Shown here piece after piece: positions 1-9,450 of a DNA stretch of 14,535 bases. Source of the stretch: an uncultured Porphyromonadaceae bacterium (lineage in GTDB: Bacteria > Bacteroidota > Bacteroidia > Bacteroidales > Muribaculaceae). The position numbers and the translations under genes are program-made. The notes under the pieces were generated by a model. It was not told where the DNA came from and did not search any database. It saw nothing but the letters and a program-made list of their open reading frames with translations. The number at the start of each line of letters is the position of its first letter. Position 1 is the first letter of the stretch. Location: the NCBI GenBank assembly GCA_900555165.1, contig USKE01000016.1, forward strand, positions 1-14,535, read 5' to 3'.

Positions 1-28
1 CGCCACTGCACCTTAAGTTAATAGCATT

Positions 29-114
29 GGGTCGCTACATGTAGCGACCGCCGCCGAATAAGTCAGTAAAATTCTGAACTGTGACCGGTTAGCGGTCGCT
101 ACATGTAGCGACCC
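29..114. repeat. Inverted pair of identical 20-bp palindromes (BIME/MITE-like element)
   Basis: A perfect 20-bp palindrome, GGTCGCTA-CATG-TAGCGACC, occurs at 30-49 and again at 94-113. With flanking bases the two copies form a perfect 23-bp inverted repeat (29-51 against 92-114) around a 40-bp centre. A further imperfect arm, CATTG at 25-29 and CAATG at 117-121, extends it. The centre can form a small hairpin of its own (TCAG 63-66 with CTGA 74-77). Each palindrome can fold as an 8-bp stem with a CATG tetraloop on either strand. No coding sequence overlaps it. It lies downstream of the seven-gene leftward operon, so it may stabilise or terminate the 3' end of that mRNA. The paired, inverted layout resembles BIME or MITE repeats. 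The structure is seen directly; the role is inference. Confidence 0.75.
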
Positions 115-138
115 TACAATGAATGATGATAATCATGC

Positions 139-186
139 GTCAATAAGGCTAAACAAAGCTTATTGACAATCTTCGGTTTTCCCGAA
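139..186 (-). terminator. Candidate 3'-end hairpins downstream of the TPR gene
   Basis: Two hairpins lie just past the stop codon of the TPR gene. The first is a perfect 9-bp inverted repeat, GTCAATAAG at 139-147 with CTTATTGAC at 159-167 and an 11-nt loop. The second is TTCGG at 172-176 with CCGAA at 182-186 and a 5-nt loop. Neither is followed on the leftward transcript by a clear U-tract, so they are not textbook intrinsic terminators. They are the nearest structures to the operon end and may act as 3' stabilisers or a weak terminator. The rest of 1-203 holds the palindrome pair at 29-114 and no supportable gene. Confidence 0.35.
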
Positions 187-203
187 TTGCGCGTTAGCTT
201 TTT

Positions 204-1814
204 TTATTCAAACAGGTAGCTGTATTTCGAGAGGAGGTCTGTCAGCGCGGTGCCTTTGCGCAGGGGGGCCACGTTGATGCGTCCGGCGTCATATTTCGTC
301 CACTGGTATAGGTCGGCATATCCGCGTTTCAGCGATACATCGGCGCATTCAAGGGCTTTGGCGTTCTCGCCGGCCTGTGCGTAGAGGCATGCGGCCAGGT
401 AGTGCGCCGAACCGTCTGTATCGGGTAGGGCGGTCAGGCGGTCTGCCCAAGCAAGAGCCTCATCCTTGCGCCCCGAGAAGAGCAGGGCGAATCCGCGGTA
501 TGAGGTGAGCGAGGGTGTTTTACCCTCCTGATCCTCGTCGGCTGTAGCGTCGACCAGACGCCTGTAGATCGGCAGAGCATTGGCCGGCTGGTTCATGCCG
601 TCGGCGATGACCCAAGCCTGCATGATGTAGGCGAGATAGTTCTGCGGGTTGTCCATGATCATTTCGCCGAAAATCGTCGATGCCTCGTCATATTTGCCGA
701 GTTGATAGAGGCAGAGAGCCTGCTGTGTGCGGGCCTCGATGTTAGCGGGGTCGGGTTCGAGGGCACGCTCGATGTTGATCATGGCGTTTGCCGGTTTCCC
801 CTCGGCCATCTGCACTTCGGCCACGGTGAGGTAGAAGTAACGGTTGTCGCCGGGCATGCCTATGGCGTGGCGGGCGTTGTCGGCGGCCTCATTATATTTG
901 CAGAGAGCCAGGTAACACTGTGCCAGGTCATTGTATATGCCGGGGTAGCTGTAAAGGTTGTCGTTGATGATTTTCTTGTAATCCGTGACCGCCGGCATGA
1001 AATGCTTGTGAGCCTGGGCTATCTGGGCGCGGATGTAATAGAACATTCCCTGCTCTGGAGCGTGGATCACGGCATTGGTAAGGCCTGACACCACCGAGGG
1101 GTAGTCGATGTTGGCAAGGTTCACCAGCTCCTGGAACGCCTTGGGATTGGAGTCGATGGAGATGGCCATCACCAGGTCGTCGACGGCGCCGGTGTTGTTG
1201 CCGAGCATGCGGCGCACCGACGAGCGGCGCACGTAAATATCGGAATCGGCCGGCATCATCGACACGGCATCGTCCATGTACTGCTGTGCCATGCCGAGGT
1301 TGTTCTCCTGCACGGCCACGCGGGCCAGACCGGTAAGTGCCTCGGCACTGCGGTTGTCCATTGCGCGCATGCGCGTGTAGTCTTTCTTGGCCTCGGCATA
1401 GTTGCCCAGTTCGTATTCGGCGTTGGCTTTCTGGTAGAGGGCCATGAACGATGTCGGGTCATATTCAAGCGCCTTGGCGAAATCGGCGCGAGCCTCGGCG
1501 TATTTGCCGAGTTCCTGGTAGATGTTGCCGCGCAGTTCGTATGCGCTGAAAAGCAGGTCGGTGTCGGCTGCCGGAATATTCCTGATGGCCGCCTCGATGT
1601 CGTTGAGGGCGCGGAGGTACTGGTTGAAACGGTAATATTCGTTGGCGCGACGGAACAGCACCTCGTAATTGTCGGGGTTGGCGGCAAGCTCGGTGTCGTA
1701 AACCTCCATCATGGCCTTGGTAACGGGATTGTCAAGGCCGTCCTGGGCCGGTGCGGCAAGCGATGCCGCCGTCATGGCCGAGGCGATAAATATATGTCTG
1801 AGTCTCATAATCAT
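204..1814 (-). CDS. Exported tetratricopeptide (TPR) repeat protein
   Basis: This is a 536-aa protein of unknown specific function built mostly of TPR repeats, which usually serve as scaffolds for protein-protein contacts. Residues 1-23 look like a cleavable signal peptide: basic MRLR, then an alanine-rich hydrophobic stretch ending APAQ, so it is probably periplasmic or envelope-associated. TPR-type helices recur at about 46-79, 88-121, 122-155, 156-189, 256-286, 290-320, 323-356, 357-390 and 436-500. Typical sequences are ALEYDPTSFMALYQKA and ALEPDPANIEARTQQA. No catalytic motif was seen. Two start codons are possible, at 1814 and at 1808 (MRLRHIF); both keep the signal peptide. It is the last gene of the leftward operon, 25 nt after kdsA. 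Its sequence alone does not show a link to LPS or to tRNA/rRNA modification. Confidence 0.85.
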   Translation of the reverse strand: MIMRLRHIFIASAMTAASLAAPAQDGLDNPVTKAMMEVYDTELAANPDNYEVLFRRANEYYRFNQYLRALNDIEAAIRNIPAADTDLLFSAYELRGNIYQELGKYAEARADFAKALEYDPTSFMALYQKANAEYELGNYAEAKKDYTRMRAMDNRSAEALTGLARVAVQENNLGMAQQYMDDAVSMMPADSDIYVRRSSVRRMLGNNTGAVDDLVMAISIDSNPKAFQELVNLANIDYPSVVSGLTNAVIHAPEQGMFYYIRAQIAQAHKHFMPAVTDYKKIINDNLYSYPGIYNDLAQCYLALCKYNEAADNARHAIGMPGDNRYFYLTVAEVQMAEGKPANAMINIERALEPDPANIEARTQQALCLYQLGKYDEASTIFGEMIMDNPQNYLAYIMQAWVIADGMNQPANALPIYRRLVDATADEDQEGKTPSLTSYRGFALLFSGRKDEALAWADRLTALPDTDGSAHYLAACLYAQAGENAKALECADVSLKRGYADLYQWTKYDAGRINVAPLRKGTALTDLLSKYSYLFE

Positions 1815-1839
1815 TTTGATGAAGTCAGATAAGGAAATG

Positions 1840-2667
1840 TTAAAATGACTTCGATAACTTGTTGACGGTCATGCGCAGCAGCGTAAGCTCTGAGAGCAGG
1901 GTGTCGAGCAGGTCGAGCCTGAGCATGTTCGCGCCGTCAGAAAGCGCTTTGGCGGGTTCGGGATGGGTCTCGATGAACAGGCCGTCGCAACCGGCGGCGA
2001 TGCCGGCGCGGGCCACGGTAGAAATCATGTCGGGACGGCCGCCGGTTACGCCTGTGGCCTGGTTGGGCTGCTGCAGGGAGTGAGTGATGTCGAGTATCAC
2101 CGGGCAGTTGTTGCGTTGCATCTCGGGGATGCCGCGGTAGTCGATGATAAGATCCAGGTAGCCGAACGTGGTGCCGCGCTCGGTTATGGCCACGCGGTCG
2201 TTGCCGGCCTGGCGCACCTTCTCCACGGCATGTTTCATGGCTCCGGGCGAAAGGAACTGCCCCTTCTTTATGTTGACCGTCTTGCCGGTGTGCGCAGCGG
2301 CGATTAGCAGGTCGGTCTGGCGGCAGAGGAATGCCGGAATCTGGAGCATGTCGACGTATTGCGCGGCCATGGCGGCCTCGGGAGCCGAATGGATGTCGGT
2401 CACCACCGGACAGCCGTATGTGTCGCGCACTTTCTTGAGTATCTCAAGGGCCTGCAGGTCACCGATGCCCGTGAACGAGTCGAGGCGCGAGCGGTTGGCC
2501 TTGCGGTACGATCCCTTGAAGACAAAGGGGATGTCGAGACGGTCGGTTGTCTCCTTGATTTTTCCGGCTATGTCAATCGCCATCTGCTCCCCCTCGATCA
2601 CACAAGGGCCTGCGAGCAGGAAGAAGTTGCCGGTTTTCGAGGAGAGGAGATATTCGGGAAATTCCAT
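1840..2667 (-). CDS. kdsA: 3-deoxy-8-phosphooctulonate synthase (KDO-8-phosphate synthase)
   Basis: This cytoplasmic enzyme condenses phosphoenolpyruvate with arabinose 5-phosphate to give KDO-8-phosphate, the precursor of the inner-core sugar KDO of LPS. The 275-aa length fits the family. Visible motifs are AGPCVIE (19-25), FKGSYRKANRSR (50-61; KANRS marks KDO8P rather than DAHP synthase), VTDIH (89-93), DITHS (193-197), FIETHPEP (231-238) and SDGANM (243-248). Cys22 in AGPC, His196, Glu233 and Asp244 match the metal-ligand set of the metal-dependent class; the E. coli-type enzyme has Asn at the Cys position. The start is placed at ATG 2667. An in-frame GTG at 2712 would add 15 residues that do not resemble the family N-terminus and would overlap rsmE. 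It lies 37 nt after rsmE and 25 nt before the TPR gene. Confidence 0.95.
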   Translation of the reverse strand: MEFPEYLLSSKTGNFFLLAGPCVIEGEQMAIDIAGKIKETTDRLDIPFVFKGSYRKANRSRLDSFTGIGDLQALEILKKVRDTYGCPVVTDIHSAPEAAMAAQYVDMLQIPAFLCRQTDLLIAAAHTGKTVNIKKGQFLSPGAMKHAVEKVRQAGNDRVAITERGTTFGYLDLIIDYRGIPEMQRNNCPVILDITHSLQQPNQATGVTGGRPDMISTVARAGIAAGCDGLFIETHPEPAKALSDGANMLRLDLLDTLLSELTLLRMTVNKLSKSF

Positions 2668-2704
2668 AAACAATTCTGTGTTGAACGTGAGTGTGCCCGG
2701 GAGG

Positions 2705-3439
2705 TCAGTCACCGGTGACTGACGGTGCCCCGGCGAGCTGATTCAGTGTATGACATGTCTGGCAGGCCACGAGCGCGGCGGTCTCGGTGCGCAGGCGTGC
2801 GTCGCCGAGCGATACCGGCTGCCATCCGGCATCAAGCGCCAGGGCGATTTCCTCGGGCGAGAAATCCCCCTCAGGTCCGATCAGTATGGCTGTCTCTACG
2901 CCCGGCCGGTAGGCCTGCGACAGCAGGCGCCGCGGGGCGTCTTTCTCGCAGTGGGCTATGAAACGCTGCGGCACCCCGGCTGTCTGGTCGATGAACCTGC
3001 GGAACGGGGTCATCGGCTCAATTGCCGGCACTGTGGCCTTGAGGCTCTGTTTCATGGCCGATACGGCGATTTTGTCGAGACGTTCTGTCTTTAGTTCCTT
3101 GCGTTCCGACCACCGGCACAACACCGGCACGAGGCGGTCGAACCCGATTTCGGTAAGTTTTTCGGTGAGCCATTCCATGCGGTCGAGGTGCTTTGTGGGC
3201 GCTACCGCTATGGTTATGGGCGCGGGCCAGAATACAGGTATCTCCTCAGTTGAGATTATCTCTACCGTGGTATGTTTCTGGTGTGCGCCGGTGATGCGGC
3301 AGGCGTAGCGGTGCCCCTTGCCGTCGGTGACGGTTATCTCGTCACCCTCGGCATGGCGCAGAACCTTCACGCAATGTTGCGACTCCCCCTCGGGGAGAAT
3401 CGGAGTGGCTGCTATGTCGGGCGCATAAAACTGTATCAT
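2705..3439 (-). CDS. rsmE: 16S rRNA (uracil-1498-N3)-methyltransferase RsmE
   Basis: This enzyme methylates N3 of U1498 in 16S rRNA within the small subunit, using S-adenosylmethionine. The 244-aa protein has the usual two parts. An N-terminal PUA-like RNA-binding domain covers about 1-70 (HCVKVLRHAEGDEITVTDG, 22-40). A C-terminal SPOUT knotted methyltransferase domain follows, with the SAM-binding loops IGPEGDFSPEE (187-197) and LGDARLRTETA (211-221). TKHLDRMEWLTEKLTEIG (82-99) is also typical of the family. ATG 3439 is chosen because it begins the family N-terminus MIQFYAP. It overlaps the stop of the upstream transporter as ATGA, which suggests translational coupling. An upstream extension in the same frame reads as antisense-like, Arg-rich sequence inside the transporter gene and is not used. 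Confidence 0.95.
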   Translation of the reverse strand: MIQFYAPDIAATPILPEGESQHCVKVLRHAEGDEITVTDGKGHRYACRITGAHQKHTTVEIISTEEIPVFWPAPITIAVAPTKHLDRMEWLTEKLTEIGFDRLVPVLCRWSERKELKTERLDKIAVSAMKQSLKATVPAIEPMTPFRRFIDQTAGVPQRFIAHCEKDAPRRLLSQAYRPGVETAILIGPEGDFSPEEIALALDAGWQPVSLGDARLRTETAALVACQTCHTLNQLAGAPSVTGD

Positions 3440-4818
3440 ATTCTGTCGGTGGTTACGAAACCGTCGGCGCCCGACTGGGTGTCTTCGGCTTCTTTGATGG
3501 CGGTGTTGGCGGGACGGTCGTTCCTGTCCTTGAAGATTATCCAGAAGAGGATGCCCACCACAAGGGCGTAGGCGGCGAAAATGAACCACGACTCACGCCA
3601 TCCGGCAATCTGCTCAATCGCTACCTGCGATTTCTGCGCGAGGTCGGCATCGGTCGGCATAGCGGGCACGAGTCTGTTCACCACGCATGTGCCGGCGATC
3701 CAGGTGCCGAGCGAGGCACCGATGCCGTTGGTCATGATCATGAAAAGACCCTGGGCCGATGAGCGCATAGACGGGTCGGTCTCCTTGTCGACGAACAGGC
3801 CGCCCGAGACGTTGAAGAAATCGAACGCCACGCCGTAGACGATGCACGACAGTATCAGGAACAGCAGCCCCGAGCCGGTATCGCCCACGCCGAAGAATCC
3901 GAATCGGAACACCCAGGCGAACATGGCCATGAGCATCACGCCCTTTATTCCGAATTTCTTGAGGCAGAACGGAATCAGCAGTATGCAAAGGGCCTCGCTG
4001 GCCTGTGAGATTGCGGTGAGGGCGGTGGCGTTACGGGCACCCCAGGTGTCGGCAAATGCGGCCACGTCACGGAAGGTGGAGATGAACGTGGTGCCGTAAG
4101 AGTTTGTGATCTGCAACGACACACCCAACAGCATGCTGAAGATGAAGAATATGGCCATCTTTTTCTGCTTGAAGAGCTTGAAGGCGTTGAGACCGAGTGA
4201 TTCATAGAGCGAGCCGCCACTGGCCGGATTGACCGGACATGCCGGCAGCGTGAGGGCGTAGGCCATGAGGATGAGCGAGATCACGCCCGAGGTGAAGAAC
4301 TGCATGTAGGTGTTCTGGAACCCGGTGAAGTTCACGAACAGCTCGGCGCAGATGAAACCCACGGTGCCGAGAACGCGGATCGGGGGGAAATCTTTGATGG
4401 TATCGAGTCCGGCCTTTGTGAGGGCGTTGAAGGCCACTGAGTTGCTGAGACCGATGGTGGGCATGAAGAAAGCCACCGACAGCGTGTAGAACAGGAACAG
4501 GGTGGTGAAATCGACATTCTGCCCGGCTGTCATGCAGTGGTATCCGGCCAGTATCATGAACAGGCCGGCCAGCAGATGGCACAGGCTGAGCATCTTCTGG
4601 GCGGGCACCCAGCGGTCGGCGATGATGCCCACCAGGGCCGGCATGACCAGGGAAACGAGTCCCTGCACGGTATAGAACCAGAAAATCTCGGTCATCAGGC
4701 CGACACTCGACAGGTATATGCCCATCGAGACCAGATACGAGCCCCAGACGGCGAACTCAAGGAAATTCATCACCGCCAGGCGTCCTTTCAGGCTGTTTTT
4801 TGATAAGGTGGCACTCAT
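3436..4818 (-). CDS. NupG-family nucleoside:H+ symporter (MFS)
   Basis: This is an inner-membrane transporter of 460 aa with about twelve hydrophobic segments, in two bundles separated by a polar loop near 192-220. It resembles the nucleoside:proton symporter (NHS/NupG-XapB) family of the major facilitator superfamily. Supporting motifs are the N-terminal NFLEFAVWGSYLVSMGIYL (18-36), the motif-A-like loop GIIADRWVPAQK (64-75), FPPIRVLGTVGF (144-155), and the family block FFNVSGGLFVDKE (334-346) followed by MRSSAQGLF (351-359). The likely substrate is purine or pyrimidine nucleosides, but substrate choice cannot be read from the sequence. The C-terminus after residue 430 is a polar cytosolic tail. 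It starts 41 nt after the nuclease gene and its stop overlaps the rsmE start (ATGA), so it is an internal operon gene. Confidence 0.85.
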   Translation of the reverse strand: MSATLSKNSLKGRLAVMNFLEFAVWGSYLVSMGIYLSSVGLMTEIFWFYTVQGLVSLVMPALVGIIADRWVPAQKMLSLCHLLAGLFMILAGYHCMTAGQNVDFTTLFLFYTLSVAFFMPTIGLSNSVAFNALTKAGLDTIKDFPPIRVLGTVGFICAELFVNFTGFQNTYMQFFTSGVISLILMAYALTLPACPVNPASGGSLYESLGLNAFKLFKQKKMAIFFIFSMLLGVSLQITNSYGTTFISTFRDVAAFADTWGARNATALTAISQASEALCILLIPFCLKKFGIKGVMLMAMFAWVFRFGFFGVGDTGSGLLFLILSCIVYGVAFDFFNVSGGLFVDKETDPSMRSSAQGLFMIMTNGIGASLGTWIAGTCVVNRLVPAMPTDADLAQKSQVAIEQIAGWRESWFIFAAYALVVGILFWIIFKDRNDRPANTAIKEAEDTQSGADGFVTTDRI

Positions 4819-4859
4819 GATTGAATGTTGAAAGTCTTTATGGTATTATGTCAGGTTTG

Positions 4860-5501
4860 TTATTTCCGGTTTTTCTTGCTGTTGATTATGGCCTGAACCT
4901 TGGCGGCCTCCTCATACTCCTCGTTTTCGATATGGCGGGCGAGCGTGCGCTCAAGCTCTTCGAGAGCCATGTTCTCGAGCCGGGGGCCCGGAGCGGCGAC
5001 GTCGGTGTCGTCATCGGCGGGTAGGTCGTCGGTAAGCGCGTCGCCGCTCTCCTTCACCTCCATGATGAAACCTGTCTCGGCGAGAATGCGGCGTGTGGTG
5101 AAAATCGGCGAGCCGGTGCGCATGGCTATCGCTATGGCGTCTGATGTGCGCGCGTCGAGAACAACTTCCTGGCCGGCAGGGTCGACGAACGTCAGCTCTG
5201 ACGAGAATATGCCATCCTCAAATTTGTGGATAAACACCTCTTTGAGCACTATGCCGAATGCCTGCGACATGGCGGCGAAAAGGTCGTGGGTCATCGGCCT
5301 GGGGGGCACCACACCCTCCATCTTGATGGCTATCGACTGTGCCTCGGCGGCGCCTACCACCACGGGTATGCGGTAGGGGCCGTCGGTCTGCGCCAGAATC
5401 AGGGCATAGGCGCCCGACTGTATCTGGCTGTATGATATACCGAGCACGCGCAGGCGCACCCGGCGGTTGTCGCTGTATAAGTTGTCGCTGTTGTTTTCCA
5501 T
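4860..5501 (-). CDS. Bifunctional nuclease family protein (DUF151) with C-terminal UVR motif
   Basis: The 213-aa protein has a DUF151/BFN domain at about 14-150. Characteristic stretches are YRIPVVVGAAEAQSIAIKMEG (in part, 43-63), RPMTHDLF (68-75) and LDARTSDAIAIAMRTGSPIF (115-134). A polar, acidic linker (about 151-175) leads to a UvrB/UvrC (UVR) motif at 178-211 (LEELERTL, then EYEEAAKVQAIINSKK). Some family members cut both DNA and RNA, and UVR motifs mediate contacts in Uvr-type and Clp-type proteins; the role here is not known. The start is ATG 5501. An in-frame TTG at 5540 would add 13 residues unlike the family. It follows mnmA by 44 nt and precedes the transporter by 41 nt. Confidence 0.88.
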   Translation of the reverse strand: MENNSDNLYSDNRRVRLRVLGISYSQIQSGAYALILAQTDGPYRIPVVVGAAEAQSIAIKMEGVVPPRPMTHDLFAAMSQAFGIVLKEVFIHKFEDGIFSSELTFVDPAGQEVVLDARTSDAIAIAMRTGSPIFTTRRILAETGFIMEVKESGDALTDDLPADDDTDVAAPGPRLENMALEELERTLARHIENEEYEEAAKVQAIINSKKNRK

Positions 5502-5545
5502 TGTGAAATCTTCTTTATAATTAACGTGGCAACCGGTCAATTATT

Positions 5546-6640
5546 TCACAACTGGAGGGGAGGCTGTTCGATGGGACGCCCGGTGATTATGCCCGAGCCG
5601 TAGCAGAGTTTCGAGTCGGGCGAATAGATTACGGCGAACTGCCCCGGAGCTATGCCCTGTATCGGGTCATCTGACTCTATCACATATTCGCCGGGGGCCA
5701 GACGTGTGAGCCGCGCGCCGGTGAACACCGGGGTGTGGCGGTTCTTGAAGGTCACGGGAACCGAGGTGCAGCTGTCGCCCCAGGGGTCGCCCGAGATGAA
5801 CTGTGTCTCGGCCAGGTGCAGTATGCGGCCATACTGCTTGTCGGTGTCGTAGCCGCGCGATACGTATATGGCGTTGTCGTGGATGTTCTTGCGCACCACA
5901 TACCAGGGACCACCGCTGAGACCCAGACCTTTGCGCTGGCCTATGGTGTGGAACCAGTAGCCCCGGTGCTCGCCGATCTTGCGGCCGGTCTCTATCTCGA
6001 TAATCGGGCCGGGGCGCTCGCCCAGATGACGGCGGATGAAGTCGTTGTAGTTTATCTTGCCCAGGAAACAGATTCCCTGGCTGTCTTTCCGGTAGGCGTT
6101 TGGCATGCGGGTCTCCACGGCAATCTCGCGTACGCGGCTCTTGGGCAGCTCGCCCAGGGGGAAGATGAGGTGGCTGAGCTGGTCATAGCTTATGCGGGCC
6201 AGGAAGTCGGTCTGGTCCTTTACGGGGTCGACCGCCGTGGCCAGATATACCTTTCCGTCGATGGTGCGCGTCGAGGCGTAATGCCCTGTCGCTGTCATGT
6301 CGAACTCGTGCCCCCAGCGCTGTTCGAAATATCCGAACTTGATCATCTTGTTGCACATGATGTCGGGGTTGGGGGTGAGGCCGGCACGCACGGTCGTGAG
6401 GGCATACTCCATGACGTTGTCCCAGTATTCCTGATGCAGTGACACCACATCGAGCGGCAGATTGTAACGGCGCGCGATGAGCCGGCACATCTCGATGTCC
6501 TCCTCGGCCGAGCAGTCGCCCTCGTCGGTGTCGAGCCCGATGCGTATGTAGAACAGATGCAGGTCATGCCCCTGCTCCACGAGTCTGTGGGCGGCCACAG
6601 CGCTGTCGACGCCGCCCGATATGAGCATTGCTATCTTCAT
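5546..6640 (-). CDS. mnmA: tRNA-specific 2-thiouridylase MnmA
   Basis: MnmA activates U34 of the tRNAs for Lys, Glu and Gln with ATP and inserts sulfur delivered by a persulfide relay, giving 2-thiouridine. The 364-aa length is normal. The N-terminal PP-loop is [10 protein letters not shown] (8-17). The catalytic pair is Cys96 in [19 protein letters not shown] (87-105) and Cys191 in [14 protein letters not shown] (185-198). The central region holds TATGHYA (116-122) and [14 protein letters not shown] (231-244); the C-terminal barrel ends with [10 protein letters not shown] (331-340). ATG 6640 starts at the PP-loop strand [10 protein letters not shown] and overlaps the upstream stop as ATGA. 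Bacteroidetes genomes often carry more than one MnmA paralogue, so this may not be the only copy. Confidence 0.95.
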   Translation of the reverse strand: MKIAMLISGGVDSAVAAHRLVEQGHDLHLFYIRIGLDTDEGDCSAEEDIEMCRLIARRYNLPLDVVSLHQEYWDNVMEYALTTVRAGLTPNPDIMCNKMIKFGYFEQRWGHEFDMTATGHYASTRTIDGKVYLATAVDPVKDQTDFLARISYDQLSHLIFPLGELPKSRVREIAVETRMPNAYRKDSQGICFLGKINYNDFIRRHLGERPGPIIEIETGRKIGEHRGYWFHTIGQRKGLGLSGGPWYVVRKNIHDNAIYVSRGYDTDKQYGRILHLAETQFISGDPWGDSCTSVPVTFKNRHTPVFTGARLTRLAPGEYVIESDDPIQGIAPGQFAVIYSPDSKLCYGSGIITGRPIEQPPLQL

Positions 6641-7563
6641 TGCGCCGACTTTTTGAATTTCTCGGCCACGATGTAGAACGCGTTCAGCAGCCGGTCGATG
6701 TCGAAACTCTTCGACAGTATCTGATGCTTGCCGTTGAGATAATATATCGTCGGGGTCTGGCGCATGTCGTACAGCTCGTCGATGTCGGGGCAGGCGCCCA
6801 CAATCCACTTGTCGCTGTAATCTTTTGCCTGCTCCACCCATTCGGGATTTGAGAGGCCCGGGTAGATGCTGATGACCTTCATGTGGCCGTTGTCTATAAG
6901 CCAGTCGAGGCTGATGTCGGCCTGCAGACGTATGCGCGCCAGGTTACATTCATCACACGTGGGGTCGTTGACGAACAGCAGTATGTAGGGGCCTTCGGCG
7001 ATTTCCGAAAGGCACCCGGTCTGCCCGTCGGGGGTGGCATACGTGAAGTCGGGGGCAGTCATGCCTACCTGCGAGCCGCCGAGCGAACGGGCCTGATAGT
7101 CGAAACGGGCGCGTTCGGCTTTGGAAATCTTTTTATTAGCGGCCGCCGCACGGGCGAACGGCAGGTAGCAGTCGTCGCAACGTATCTGGGCGGTGTCGGC
7201 GTAGAACGCCCCCTCGGCCATCTCGGCCAGCGCCAGCAGGTTCTTCGGATTCTTCGAGACCTGCTTTATGAGACGGTCGATAGACTCGCGAGTATTCTCG
7301 GCTGTGGCGAAAGGCATGATTGCGGCATAGTCGTTGAATGCCGCCTGCATCTTCGATTTCGACGAGAATGCGGTCTTGAAGTCGCAGAAATCCCAGAAAT
7401 GTTCCATCAGGAAGTTGGAGCGCTCGGTAATGCCCTGCATGCTTTCGGGCACGATGGGGTAGGGGAAATATGTGTGACGTCCGTCGGCCGACTGTGCCCT
7501 GGCTGCGCCGGTGATGGCGAGCGCACAGGCAAGCGTGGCGATTATTCTGGCGGTTATTCTCAT
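6637..7563 (-). CDS. Exported DUF5106/thioredoxin-like protein
   Basis: This is a 308-aa secreted protein with a signal peptide at 1-23 (MRITARI, then a hydrophobic stretch ending ARAQ). Residues about 30-165 fit the DUF5106 N-terminal domain found in many Bacteroidales thioredoxin-like proteins. Residues 168-305 form a thioredoxin/TlpA-like domain: [15 protein letters not shown] (167-181), [13 protein letters not shown] (194-206) with a CxxC at Cys203/Cys206, and the cis-proline loop [10 protein letters not shown] (269-278). A second CxxC (Cys129/Cys132, RCDDCYLPF) lies in the DUF5106 part. It probably acts as a periplasmic or envelope redox protein; the partner is unknown. It is the first gene of the seven-gene operon, with a good -7 box upstream, and its stop overlaps the mnmA start. 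Confidence 0.88.
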   Translation of the reverse strand: MRITARIIATLACALAITGAARAQSADGRHTYFPYPIVPESMQGITERSNFLMEHFWDFCDFKTAFSSKSKMQAAFNDYAAIMPFATAENTRESIDRLIKQVSKNPKNLLALAEMAEGAFYADTAQIRCDDCYLPFARAAAANKKISKAERARFDYQARSLGGSQVGMTAPDFTYATPDGQTGCLSEIAEGPYILLFVNDPTCDECNLARIRLQADISLDWLIDNGHMKVISIYPGLSNPEWVEQAKDYSDKWIVGACPDIDELYDMRQTPTIYYLNGKHQILSKSFDIDRLLNAFYIVAEKFKKSAQ

Positions 7564-7609
7564 CTTAAGGATGTGGATGTATATCGTTGTCGGTATATTC
7601 TTATTTGTG

Positions 7610-7617
7610 CAAAATTA
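7610..7617 (-). promoter_or_regulatory. Bacteroidetes-type -7 box for the seven-gene leftward operon
   Basis: On the minus strand this reads TAATTTTG, a full match to the Bacteroidetes sigma-70 (SigABfr) -7 consensus TAnnTTTG. The -33 element is weak (TTAA at about the right distance). Transcription would begin near 7603 and leave a leader of about 40 nt before ATG 7563. It is the only strong promoter-like sequence ahead of the operon. Confidence 0.6.
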
Positions 7618-7640
7618 GCAATAATCCGCGATAAACGTGT

Positions 7641-7648
7641 TAACTTTG
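7641..7648 (+). promoter_or_regulatory. Bacteroidetes-type -7 box for the ABC-F gene
   Basis: The sequence TAACTTTG fully matches the -7 consensus TAnnTTTG. A weak -33 candidate (TTAG, 7615-7618) sits 22 nt upstream. Transcription would start near 7653-7656, after the ATG at 7651. This favours ATG 7672 as the real start codon, with AAGG at 7666-7669 as a weak ribosome-binding sequence. Confidence 0.6.
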
Positions 7649-7671
7649 CCATGAATTTAGACTATAAGGTT

Positions 7672-9450
<1,779 letters not shown>

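Noticed and set aside
1..28. Tail of a gene entering from the left edge
   Set aside because: All short open frames here hit stops within a few codons and show no recognisable sequence, so no call can be supported.
199..205. Run of seven T as a plus-strand terminator
   Set aside because: There is no plus-strand gene to its left in the window and no adjoining stem. The run partly forms the TAA stop of the minus-strand TPR gene.
702..1088. 128-codon plus-strand open frame inside the TPR gene, and similar ones in other genes
   Set aside because: These are shadows of well-supported minus-strand genes, with no family motifs, promoter or start context.
1840..2667. DAHP synthase instead of KDO8P synthase
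   Set aside because: The KANRS motif and overall pattern fit KDO8P synthase; DAHP synthases of this fold carry KPRTS.
2668..2712. GTG start at 2712 for kdsA
   Set aside because: It would overlap the rsmE stop and add 15 residues unlike the family. ATG 2667 gives a normal 275-aa protein.
5502..5540. TTG start at 5540 for the DUF151 nuclease
   Set aside because: The extra 13 residues do not resemble the family, and a good ATG is present at 5501.
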